Source of the DNA: Vigna angularis
Taxonomy: Eukaryota > Streptophyta > Magnoliopsida > Fabales > Fabaceae
DNA length: 64,000 nt
NCBI RefSeq assembly: GCF_016808095.1
Contig: NC_068971.1
Span: forward strand, 50,175,631-50,239,630
Direction: 5' to 3'
Within the stretch, counting starts at the first letter, position 1. Each line of letters begins with the position of its first letter. The notes beneath the pieces are model-generated. The model had not been told where the DNA came from. It searched no databases and was given only the letters and a program-made list of their open reading frames with translations. Of the stretch, positions 1 to 11,502 are shown piece after piece. The position numbers were made by a program, and so were the translations under genes.

Positions 1-1026
<1,026 letters not shown>

Positions 1027-1856
1027 GCATTCAGCTGTTAATGTAGCTACAACGACTGCTGTTCCACAGCATCAGGTTTCTCTATACATACATACCATGT
1101 TTGAAACTCTCCTGTTTTCTTTTAGTTAATTTGGATGGTTAACATTTGCTGTTTTCCCCCCGTTAAATGCAGGGTGCAGTCGTTTCGGAAGAAGGGATTA
1201 AAAAACTCGTATCAATGGGCTTTGACAGGGTAAAAAATCAGTTTCCTTATCTTTTCTATGGTTAGAAAATGGCTTGAAACTTTTTAAAACATTCCAGTTT
1301 GTTATTGGCTCCTTGCATGTTATGCTTGCACCTCCGAGAACTTTTTTCTCATTCAAAGAGATCCGGTGTTTAAATTTAGTTTTGTTTGATCTCCTTGTGG
1401 GTCCTTCTCTCCTGTCTCTTATTGGTATCATTATGAAGATCGATATTATTTTTAACCTAATCACTGTAGCAGGAGTGATGTGTATGTATGTGTATTGAAT
1501 TTGGCTGAATAGGTCAAAGTTTGTTTGATAAGTGATATCTGAAATAAAACATCTACCCTTCAAATTGTTTTTTCAGATCTAGTGAGATATCTTTCCGATG
1601 CTTGTGCATCAAATGTACATTAGAGCCTAAGGCTTAGCTCTATATTTTTAATGCAATTGTCTTGGCTGTTTCAGACGCAAGTGGAAGTGGCGCTTGCAGC
1701 TGCTGATGGTAATATCAATGTTGCAGTGGAAATACTCATGAGCCAGCAGGTCCTACTTCATCATTTTTTTATCTATAATTCTTCACGTTTACATATTTAT
1801 TTATTTATTTATTTTTATCCTGTTTTAAAAATTCTTGGGCTCGTTTGCAGAGTTGA
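1027..1856 (+). CDS. RBL15: 3' exons of a rhomboid-like protein with C-terminal UBA domain (RBL15 type), 5' partial
   Basis: Four exons join in frame: 1027-1075, 1173-1229, 1675-1749 and 1851-1856 (last sense codon plus TGA). Each intron has GT and AG ends. The joined product is a UBA domain: EEGIKKLVSMGFDR in the second exon, then TQVEVALAAADGNINVAVE and ILMSQQS in the third and fourth. The MGF loop and the second and third helices of UBA are plain. In plants this UBA tail, with exactly this pattern, ends the rhomboid-like protein RBL15, a polytopic membrane protein; UBA binds ubiquitin. The rhomboid membrane part is not visible upstream, so it is either left of the window or behind long introns, or this is a relic. 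The reading frame and splice sites argue for a live 3' end. The family call comes from memory of the motif. Confidence 0.72.
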
Positions 1857-4196
1857 AAAGAAAACTTCTGTTGGATTCTCGTAGAGACTTCCCTGACACT
1901 GTTAGTTGAGTATGTCGCTGCACTTTGTTCAATTACTGTCTGTTTAATCTTTGGAACCTACCTACCACTAACAGTTCCTTGACACCTCATAACCATGCAA
2001 ACTCCAATTAGCAGAATTGAACATATGTAAATTATACAAGCAATATTCAGGAATATTTTGTTTAATTGAAAAAATTAAAATATATGGTTGTGCTTTGATT
2101 TTCCCCTCTTTTGATTTTCCACTTTAGTAGGTTTATACACACCTACATAGATAATGCTTCTAGTGCCAGTGAGGGAGAAGTAAAACTTGTATCCATTTCT
2201 AAATTACTAATTATTGTTGAGCTCGTAGAAAAACACAAATCTAGTGTTACAACTTAATTAATTTGGCCATGGACTTAAAAAAATACGATACCTACGATGA
2301 TATTGGTTTAATTTATGAAAAAAAAAATATTTGTTGTGCTACCCAAGAACTCATTTTCAATAATTTTTTTTGGCCATGTTAATCAGGATTCACATTTAAT
2401 AAATAATTCACAGCAAATGACTTTTATTGAGAATTATGATGGAATGTGTCAATAATGTTTTTTTAATAATGAATATGTTGAGCAGTTTAACTTTTAGAGA
2501 AAAAAATGAACTATATAATAGCTTTACTTTATGAAAATAACATTTCTTTATTTTATAATTTTTTAAAAACTTTTAGCAGATTGTGAACTAAGGATATAAT
2601 CGTCATTCGCCAATTTGATTGATTTACATTCTGCATCTTGCACCATCGTCTAAAATTTCAGAGTTTTATTCTAGACTGCAATTTCAGGATATTTATAACA
2701 ATGAAAGTACTATCAACTCAATATTCTATAGCAGACAAATTAGTAGAGATGTAGACTCTCAAAGAAAATTGTGTATTTCGCGGTGACTCAATAAAAACTA
2801 ATTTTAAGGAGAATCTCAAATTCAGAAAATATTTTGAGTATTAAATCAATACACTATTTTTTTTTAAAAAGAAAAAATAAAACTATTGAAAATTTAACTT
2901 AAAATACACAATTTAAATTTGCGAATAAAATGAACGAAATATAAATTGACAAAGGTACATGCATGGGTGAAATTAAAAGTTCATCATGAAAGAAATTATC
3001 ATCTAGAGAGCTTGTTTTTTTTACTCATCTGATTGTCCTACTTTAATTTTAGAAAGGAGAAAAAGAAAAAAGAAAAGAGTATAAAAATTTCTCCCAGTTA
3101 AATTTAACTCAGATTATGACAAGAGACTAGAATTCAACATTTTTAATGAAGTGATATTCAAAGAAATCACAAAGAATGATGAAATCAAATAAGAAAATAG
3201 CATGTTGCCGTCTCCTTCTTAAAGCAAGTTCATTGTATTATGAATATTGTTATTTAATTATTTTTTGTATTTGTTCTGTTTTCTCCCAAGAATATAACAC
3301 ATATAATCTTCTTTGATAAAGATACGATTTCGAGAACAAAGATTATTATATATTATTATAGAATCGTAATTTTAAATTTTTTCTTGATATATACTCTATT
3401 TGATTGTATAAATATCCTTTTGTGAACCAAATAACAGGTTTAAACCAGATCAATTATTTTTTAAAAATAATTATTATAATTTAAAAAGTTAAAAATAACA
3501 TTATTTTATAATATGTTATAGCAGAAATACATGCGTTTATCGTATATCGATATTTTTATCAGATTAATGATACAGCTCTATGAAAATATATATTTTTGTT
3601 AGAATTATTTAAAAAATACATGCAGTAATTTTTAACCAAAAAAAATTATTTATTTAATTTTGGGTATACAAGGTACACGATTAAGCATTTTATTAAAAAA
3701 ATAGATTATTTTTTTTTGTTAAAAAATATCATTATCCAATTAAAAAAGACAACATAAGTACTTAAAAAATGTATACCCTTTACTTAAAAAATGATAATAT
3801 GAATGAATAATTAATGGATAAGTTAAATGTTTAAATGAGAGTTTATATACTATTGTTATTCAATATATACTTATTTATTTGTGTTGTTTTCTTCGTTAGA
3901 GTAAGAAATTTAATTTGGTGCCCATCTGAGTACATTATTGGCAAAACGGTCCTTTTCTCACTATTAATTATATGTCTTAGAAAATTCAAAGTAAAAATCC
4001 ACCTTCTTCTTCCTTTCAAGACAAAAGGGTTTACTTGACTTCACTTACATGATTCCACTCTTATTTTTCTGCACACTTCAAATTTCAATCTCTGTGCTTT
4101 TGGTGCTTCTCAGGTCAACCCCTGTTATTGTTTTCCATCTTCACTTCGGCAGTTTTCACCACTTTGTATGTTCATCCTTTTGCAGTGGCAGCTTAG
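1857..4196. other. Intergenic AT-rich region
   Basis: It holds the 3' UTR and terminator of the UBA gene at its left end and the promoter and 5' UTR of the MATH gene at its right end (pyrimidine-rich stretch from about 4040 to 4190). Between them the sequence is over 70% AT by eye, with many poly-A/T runs and no ORF or RNA gene that I can support. Confidence 0.5.
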
Positions 4197-5666
4197 ATGT
4201 CGCTAGCCACTAGAATGGACAGCCAGAGGGAAACCAGTATTTTTTTTGAGACATTCACGTGGAAGATTCAGAATTTCTCAAAACAAAACACCAAGAAACT
4301 ACAATCCAAGGCCTTCCGAATCCGAGGTTATAAATGGTACTGTCAAATGCTTTTAGTTTCTGTGCTCTTTCTTGTTTTGATCTTAATTTTAGTCTTTAGT
4401 TTTCATTATTAACTGTTTTATTCGTCATAATCACCTTTCAGGCGTATTCGTGTGTATCCATTAATGAGAAATGTCGACCATTTTTCGTTATATCTGATGG
4501 TTGCGGATTCTTTACCACCCTACGGATGGAACAGAAACACATATTTCAAGTTATCTCTGGTTAATCAATTGGATGGGAATAAGTCGGTTGTAAAGGGTAA
4601 TTGTTTCTTGATTTTATTTTAAGGTTTTGAGTTAGATATGATGTTAATTTTTCATCTGTTAGATTTAGATTTCATTGTTGTTTATCTCTCTAATAAGTTT
4701 CTTCTTATTACGACTGGTATTTGTTGTTCGTTGGATCTGCTATGATAATCTTAAATATTTAGATATTTTGTGGTAATCTTTCGTTAGTTTGTCTTTAAAA
4801 ATGTGATATTTTCAGAGACTCAGCAGAAGTTCAATGGCGGATATCGTAGCTGGGGCTCATTTTTCGTGAACCGAAGTGTCTTCTTTGACTCAAAGCAAGG
4901 GTATCTTGTGAACGACACATGCATCATTGAAGCTCATGTTTGTGTCTCCGATTTTAGTACAATCGAAGTTAACAAGTTGAACACAATCTGTGCAACTTCC
5001 AACGCTAAGTTAGGTGATGAAGCAAGAAGAAATTCAGAATCCACACAGCAGGAAGATGATAAAGAAACAGAAACAGAAACATCAGATGAGTGTGAGACGC
5101 TTAGTTCAAGCAGCTGTGGATCTAGTCAAACAGAAGGGGAAGTTAAAAGTTCGGATTTGACGCTAAAAGACCTTCTAGATTTGGCGAGTTTAGGGAAAGA
5201 AGAAGCAGCTTTTGTTCCACTGTTGGAAGAGGCATGCATATGGCATCCTTCCCTTATAAGAAGCCAGAGGAAAAGTTCAAGATGGTTCAAACTATGGGCA
5301 TTCACATCCTTAGGTCAAGTTCTATACTTACTAAAGACAAGTAAGGCAAAGGATATGAATGAAGATGCATGCAATCGTCTTCATGGTTTATGGGAGGAAC
5401 TTGTAAAACATTCGGGATTTCAGTTGTCTTGGTTGGAGCCTTATGTTCAATCTGCATTGGGTATGAAAGCTCATTTGGAAAAGACAGAAGAGGTCAACAA
5501 ACTGAAAGACAGTGTTGTCACTTTGGAGATCAAAATGAAGAAGCTGAGGGGAGAATTGGCAGCTGCTGAAGCTGAGTTTGAGGTAACAAGGAGGGCATTA
5601 GTTGAGGCCAGAAAAGGTTTCATAGAGTTGGATTTTAATACTGAATTAGGTTATGCTATGTTTTAG
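4197..5666 (+). CDS. MATH (TRAF-like) and coiled-coil domain protein
   Basis: Exons 4197-4336, 4442-4596 and 4816-5666 join in frame (GT-AG introns) to a 381-residue protein. Residues about 15-145 form a MATH/meprin-TRAF homology domain: FTWKIQNFSKQ at the start, a central GYKWRIRVYP strand, SLYLMVADS, then WGSFFVNRSVFFD and the closing IIEAHVCVSDF. An acidic Ser/Glu-rich linker follows (about 165-205). After it comes a helical region beginning DLASLGKEEAAFVPLLEEAC, then a C-terminal coiled coil (about 318-370, KMKKLRGELAAAEAEFEVTRR). This order is that of the plant 'MATH domain and coiled-coil domain-containing' family, which includes RTM3, a factor in restricting long-distance potyvirus movement; most members have no known role. 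MATH domains bind partner proteins. A second in-frame ATG lies at 4215, so the start could be six codons shorter. Confidence 0.9.
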
Positions 5667-7895
5667 ACACTATAATATTGTATGTATATGGCAAAAGTAC
5701 AAAAGTAGTGTTTTTTTTTTTTTAATTATTGAAACGCACATTTGTGAAAAAAATTATGAAAATGGATAAGTTGTATCATTTTGATAAAATCGTGTGGATA
5801 ACATGATTTTAATGTAGAAGTCTAAGGTCACGATTTTTGTTTTTTTAGTATACTTTAAACAAAATTGTATTTCAGTACACTCAATAGTTAGAGTGTATAA
5901 CTTTAATTTAAATTTTTTTGTTATATTCATTTAATTAATATAGGAATAAACTCAATCTGTATGGCTAGACATGTGTAATATTTTTTACTATGTTTATTTA
6001 ACCAGAATATATTTGTCTAATATTTATTAATAGACTTGTATGATTTATGAATTAAAAAACTTATCTAATGTATAAAACTAAAGTTGTTTAATAAACATGT
6101 AAATCACTCGTCTACATATGTTGTTAAACTCGTTTAATCAATATATCGACAATCTCTTCTAATGTTTTTTGTTCATTTAATTAATGTATTCTTAGACTTG
6201 GTCTAATAATTTTTATTACACTGTTTAATACACGTATGAAATGATTTATTTGACATTTTTTATACTCATCTAATTATTGTATGAACAATTTTGTGTAATT
6301 GTTTTTGCTATATTTTTCTAATTAATGTATAAAAAGACTTGGATGATATATATTGTTAAAATCATCTAATTAATACATCTAATTACTGATCTAATCACTA
6401 ATAATATTTAAATCAGTTAAGATAGAAAACACGGCAAGATTCATTTAATTCATTTTTATTCATGATTTTTTTTTAAAACAATAATTTTTTTTTCAATATT
6501 ATCATTATTCCTCTTTTATAGATTTTCTTTAATAATTTTTGACATTGTTATTCTAATTTTATACAATATTTCATCAATTTATAGTCAACCTATATAAACG
6601 ATAATAAAATTGGTTGACGGACGAATGAAACTTAAAATCAATCTATTCATCACATAGTCAATTGGATCCATGAGAGTTCGCTCAAATCATGCCAGTATTA
6701 TTAATTATTATTTATAAATTATTAATTTGGATGAGTAACATAAACGTTTTCAAAAATATGATTAAATCCTCAGTTTTATCTACATTTTCGTAAATATCTT
6801 ATTCAATCAAATTATTTTTTATAGCTTAAATGAATACGTTAGATGTAAAATTTTATTCTAATAAAGTCAAAGGAATAAAATATATATGTAAAATGATAAT
6901 TAGATTATTATTTTAAAAGGGAAGAAATACAATCGCGGATTAAAATGAGAAGATGAAAATTACATTTAAACCATTCATGTTTATTCATATATTTAAACTT
7001 CTTAACCAATTGTCCCTTTTGATATATTGTTTTACTTTTTTCAAATTAATTTTCAATTTCTTTTAAAAGACATAGTTTATAGATATAAATAAATTTATAT
7101 CAAGATTTAAATAGCGTTATATAATCAAAATTAATTTTTATAAATTGTAATCATAAAAAGCATTTGTCACGGGAAAACTGAAATATTGGTGTAAAAGAAC
7201 TCCTAAATAGTGTTCCAATTTGAACTTATTAAATAGAAAAATAGGTATTAAAGTAGCTTTATTCTACTAGATAGTTTAATGTGATCATTAGATGTGAGAA
7301 TAAATAAAAGCTTGACAATACTTGTGAGTTAAAATTCATTTTCAAGGTATCATCAACTTAAAAAGGGAAATAGAACGTATATTTTTAAAATATCAAAACT
7401 CTCTATTTAATTATAAAAAAGAATGAGAAGAGAAAAATAAAATTATGAGAGTTTTATTTTAATAAAAAATTAAGTTAACTTTTTTCAGTACTATCTTTTT
7501 TACGGCAACAGAGATATCATGATTTTAATATAAGCCACAAAGAACCAATGTCATGATTAAGTGTACACCTTAAAATAGTAAAAGAAAAAATTCCTGCCAG
7601 GGTTGAACCTAACCTCAGTGGTTGTTCTCCCTTGAAATATATTATAAATTACAAATGTAATTTTATACTTTCTCCATGCATGTGTGGCTTGTATCGTAGC
7701 CTCATATCAGATGCAAGAGGACGGAACATAGAAAGAATTATGAAAGTACAGAATGCCCTAACACTTAAAATGACTGTTCACTGTATATGTAGTTATTTGC
7801 TGAGTTCAATTTCAGGCTCCGTGCTTCTTGGAATATGAATGTCAACGAAAAAGTGAATTAGGAGGTGAAAAACAGTTCTCCGTTGGATCTCGTAT
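5667..7895. other. Intergenic AT-rich region with a degenerate tandem repeat
   Basis: No gene is visible. Part of it (about 5930-6410) is a run of degenerate ~60-bp repeats, listed separately. The rest is low-complexity AT-rich DNA. The 3' UTR of the minus-strand SKA-like gene ends somewhere near 7.6-7.9 kb. Confidence 0.5.
5930..6410. repeat. Degenerate ~60-bp tandem repeat, array 1
   Basis: Repeated phrases such as CTTGTMTAATRTWTATT, followed after a short gap by GTTAAACTCGTYTAATCAATRTAT, recur about every 30 and 60 bp. Copies are strongly diverged and no unit is intact. The same phrases make up the larger array at about 40,320-41,690. Confidence 0.6.
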
Positions 7896-10773
7896 CTACA
7901 ATACTCTGTACGATAGTATACCATCAATAGTCTCAACAACCAATCGGTTCATGCGCACTAGAAGTAACAAGTATGATCTTGTTTTGGGCCCTGAATACAC
8001 AGACAGCAGCATATTTGAGGCTATACGTGTGACTAAAGGATGGCAGAGAAAGATTTTGTCATAAGTGAGAATAAATCACAAGCAACAGATTGCTGTTTTC
8101 CATAGGTCGAATCAGAAGAAAGATAAGGGCAAGGATGGTACAGTAAGACTACCTAATTCAAATGAGGGAATTTCATCTTGGTGGAAGTAGCTGCATCCAT
8201 TGGTCTTCTTGCTTAGGCTGGAATTAATCTTTTCAACGGCTCCAAGTAGATCCTAGAAGATCAAGTTGCACAGGAACCCCAAAAAAAATCTTAAGGTTAA
8301 TAGAAATTTCTTACGAACACTTGATTGCCAAGTCAAATTAACCTTGATTTTAAGCTTAACCAAAACCAAGGGAAATAATGGCATAGGTTAGATGCATTAC
8401 TGAACTTCAGCCCTTAGACCTTAGTATTTTGTCACAGTATCTAGAATCTAAAAGCCTTATATGCTTAAAAAAATGAAGACTTATATAATACATTAAATAA
8501 AAGCAGATGTCCTGGAACTTCAACATGACTGGTGCAAGTTTAGACCTTTTAAGTACTGTGCATTTGTTGTAAGTGGTATATAAAGACAATTAAGAAAATA
8601 TTTACTTTATTCATTTCGCTCACAATAAAATTGCCACGTTATTTTTTTATTTTAAATGTTTAGATAATAATGGTGAAAACAATAAAAATGTCAAGATTAC
8701 ATGCAAAAAACTGGACATCCATGAGGAATAATCAACAACCTTAGTGTATAATCAATCGAGAAACCGTGTTTAGAAAATGGAAAATTTTAGAGATTTCAGC
8801 TGGCTTTGCAATAAAAAACTTTCTAATTTCAGGTATATGCTTAAAACAATAACTAACATTTGTAAGTAAGTTATTTTTCCCTTGAAAAAAATAAGCTAAT
8901 TTTATGAAGATGAAAAGTTGATCACATGATTACTTTCCAACAACTTTTTTCCAAGTTTTACACATACTTTTGTGTTATATAAACAATTATTTTAAAATCA
9001 CTTCTTCAACAAATTTATTTTAAAAAAATTTATAATGATAATCCATTACTACAATAATTTTTTACAGTATCTCAAAAACACCGCATAAAATGCCTCACCT
9101 CCCATGACGCTAGACCCTTCATGTAAGCAGGAAGACATTCAAATTCGCTCTTCAATATCTGTAACCTGGGACTCGGAACTTCAGCTGACTTTAAATTCTC
9201 ATTCTCTGACACTAATTTTATTTGGGGTAAAAAAAAAACTGATAACAAAACTCCATGTGCTGAAGGATAGAACATTTTAAACAGGAAATAATTCGATTAC
9301 CAATAGGTAAGAACTTGCTTCCTTCAGACGACACAACAGGTTGATCTTCCTGCCTAAATTCTTGTAATCTGTTCACTCATAGCTTTGGGAATGAGAATCG
9401 TGTAGGAATTATCAATAAAAATGCAGAAAATCCGACAACAGTTAAATGATATCCATAATTTTGAACTTACTTCTTCTCATGTTCGTGTGATGACCAATCA
9501 CCTGAATTCGTAGATGAAAAAATAGTGGAAAAAAAAATGGAATTAGCTACGCAAAATTATTAATTTGAGAAGCTAAGGATAGTTTTCATTTAAACAATAA
9601 TATTACCAGTACTATTACTGGGAAAAATGGATAAACCTTAACAATAAAAAAACTTGCAACTAATTAAAAGCAGGGCAATGGAATCCTCCCAAATTAACAA
9701 GCACGCTTATGGAGGCAAGTGGAATTCACTACCTTCAGATGTAAAGGTGGCTAGATATGCATCTGACAGCCCAAACTTTTTCAAACTCAAAGACTCATCA
9801 AGTCTGAAGAGAATTAAGGGAAGTAGGTATTATCATAAACTGAGCAATGACTCAACTGAACGATTATCATATTAATAGTCAACCAATTTTCAGAGCCTTA
9901 CACACAAATTTCAGGAAATAAAAGCACGAAATTAAATAAAATAATTAAAAATTTGAAAAGACAATCGCATGTCACTCCGAGCCTAAAATCAATCTAATTA
10001 CAGTACTTCACCTGATTCTGATAAAATCCTTTTGCTATGTATTTTCATTCCGTGTTAAATCTATTTAGAAGCTGGAAATCGTATTAAATTGAGATTTAGT
10101 GAAAGAAAGTAAATGAGGCGTAAGATAAGGATACAAAGCATCTTCTTCGAAACTTTTGAAGCTAGGATCGGCCGCGGAGAGTGATCCATAGAAAGAAGAC
10201 GGACTATCCAATTTGTCTTCCGGATCTTGATACTGTATATCCTCGAATTCATCCTCCTCCTCAATATCAGGAACTGAATCAAGAAAATAAAATTCAACAA
10301 AAACAGAGAATCACGAAGCAGAAAGAGGTTAGGTTATATTAGGTGTTTATTTTATTTTTTTTGTGTTTTGGAAGTACCAGTAGTGTAACCGCGGCTCTGG
10401 AGATGCTCCTGGAGTTGAAGCAGATCGGAGTGGTTCTTCTTGTACAGTTCGTTGCAGTGACCTAGGAGCTCTTCGAAAGAGACAGTGCCGAAGGACATGG
10501 AGTCGAGCATATCGAGGTCGGCGGTGGCGGCGGACACGCGGCGATTTAGGCATTGCGTGAAGATAGACGACGCGGAATCTGTTACGATTATGGAAGAATT
10601 TGAATTGAATTTGCTTAGCACACAGACACATGAATTAGAAAAGGAGAGAGAAGAGTACCGAGAGGAATAGGTCGGCGATCGATGGATTGCTTGAGGGCAT
10701 CGGAAGAGGAGTGGAGGTGGTTGCAGAAAGCAGCCAATGTGTTGCAGAAGCTGGAAATCGGATCCTCCGCCAT
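7896..10773 (-). CDS. Conserved plant protein with SKA-like (spindle/kinetochore) C-terminal region
   Basis: Nine exons join in frame on the minus strand: 10773-10659, 10578-10378, 10273-10135, 9803-9733, 9501-9471, 9353-9301, 9211-9099, 8252-8153 and 7990-7896. They give 305 residues ending ...ILSYRVL. All introns are GT-AG. The N-terminal part (MAEDPISSFCNTLAAFCNHL onward) is helical, with a segment ELYKKNHSDLLQLQEHLQSR likely to coil. An acidic linker follows (PDIEEEDEFEDIQ), then LDESLSLKKFGLSDAYL. The C-terminus, from about residue 220, reads EFECLPAYMKGLASWE, DLLGAVEKINSSLSKK and PKTRSYLLLLVRMNRLVVE. That pattern resembles the winged-helix microtubule-binding domain of SKA-family kinetochore proteins, so a SKA3- or SKA1-like role in chromosome segregation is plausible. 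The gene model is strong; the function is inference. Antisense ORFs across the last two exons are shadows. Confidence 0.85.
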
Positions 10774-10914
10774 CGTCTTTTTCCTCTCTCCCAATTGCAT
10801 TTCAATTTCCTCTTTGTACCTGTCATTTCGAATTTCTCAGTCAAAAATAAAAAGGCGGGATATCTTGTCATTAGTTTTTGATATATATTTTATTATACAT
10901 TCTTGTGTCATCTA

Positions 10915-10987
10915 GCGCTCGTAGCTCAGTGGATAGAGCGTCTGTTTCCTAAGCAGAAGGTCGTAGGTTCGACCCCTACCTGGCGCG
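10915..10987 (+). tRNA. tRNA-Arg (anticodon CCU)
   Basis: A 73-nt cloverleaf. The D arm is GCTC/GAGC, the anticodon stem TCTGT/GCAGA with loop TTCCTAA (anticodon CCT in DNA, reads AGG), the variable loop AGGTC, and the T arm GTAGG-TTCGACC-CCTAC. The acceptor stem pairs 5' GCGCTCG with 3' CTGGCGC, with one C-U mismatch and one U-G pair; discriminator G. No intron and no encoded CCA, as expected for a nuclear tRNA. Internal A and B boxes (TAGCTCAGTGG and GGTTCGACCCC) are intact, so Pol III transcription is likely. It lies 142 bp upstream of, and divergent from, the SKA-like gene start. Confidence 0.93.
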
Positions 10988-11502
10988 ATTTTTGTTTTAT
11001 TAAAATTAATTAATTACACTCGACCTAATATTATAGTATTTTTTTGTTTTCAATTCCTTTTGTTTTCTCCACCGAATTACTAAATTAAAACGAAATATGC
11101 ATTTAGTTTCTTGAAAAAAATATGGGGTGTTGAAACTTTGAAAACAAAAACTCCCTCAAACTACAATTAGTACTAATATTTTAGTGACAGATAGCAATAT
11201 TTGATTTATTTATTCGTAGCAAAATTCCTTGATGTTTTAAACAAAAAGTAGAAAATCTTGTGAAGATCATTCATTACAAACACAGTCTGCTATCACTGTG
11301 TGTACATGTCTTCAAACTGCTGGCAGAGTCATATATATCCATCTCCTATCTGAAACCTTAATATACAGTTATATACCTCAAAATGTGACTACCAACTCTG
11401 CTCCTGTAACGGCTGAAAGAAACACTAGTAATATTTACACTCAAAACGTATATGGTTTCATCCATCTTCAAGTTTTTTTATTTTTATTCTGTGCGTGTGG
11501 TT
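10988..11502. other. Intergenic spacer
   Basis: Short AT-rich spacer between the tRNA and the 3' end of the carboxypeptidase gene. It holds that gene's 3' UTR at its right side (minus strand). A T-rich tract just after the tRNA (TTTTTGTTTT) can serve as a Pol III terminator. Nothing else is seen. Confidence 0.5.

Noticed and set aside
7828..8064. Plus-strand ORF of 78 codons with a protein-like sequence
   Set aside because: It is antisense to the last coding exon of the minus-strand SKA-like gene, which joins in frame with eight other exons.
8106..8190. Plus-strand stretch reading like a basic peptide ending in WWK
   Set aside because: Antisense of exon 8 (8,153-8,252) of the SKA-like gene; no splice or start context of its own.
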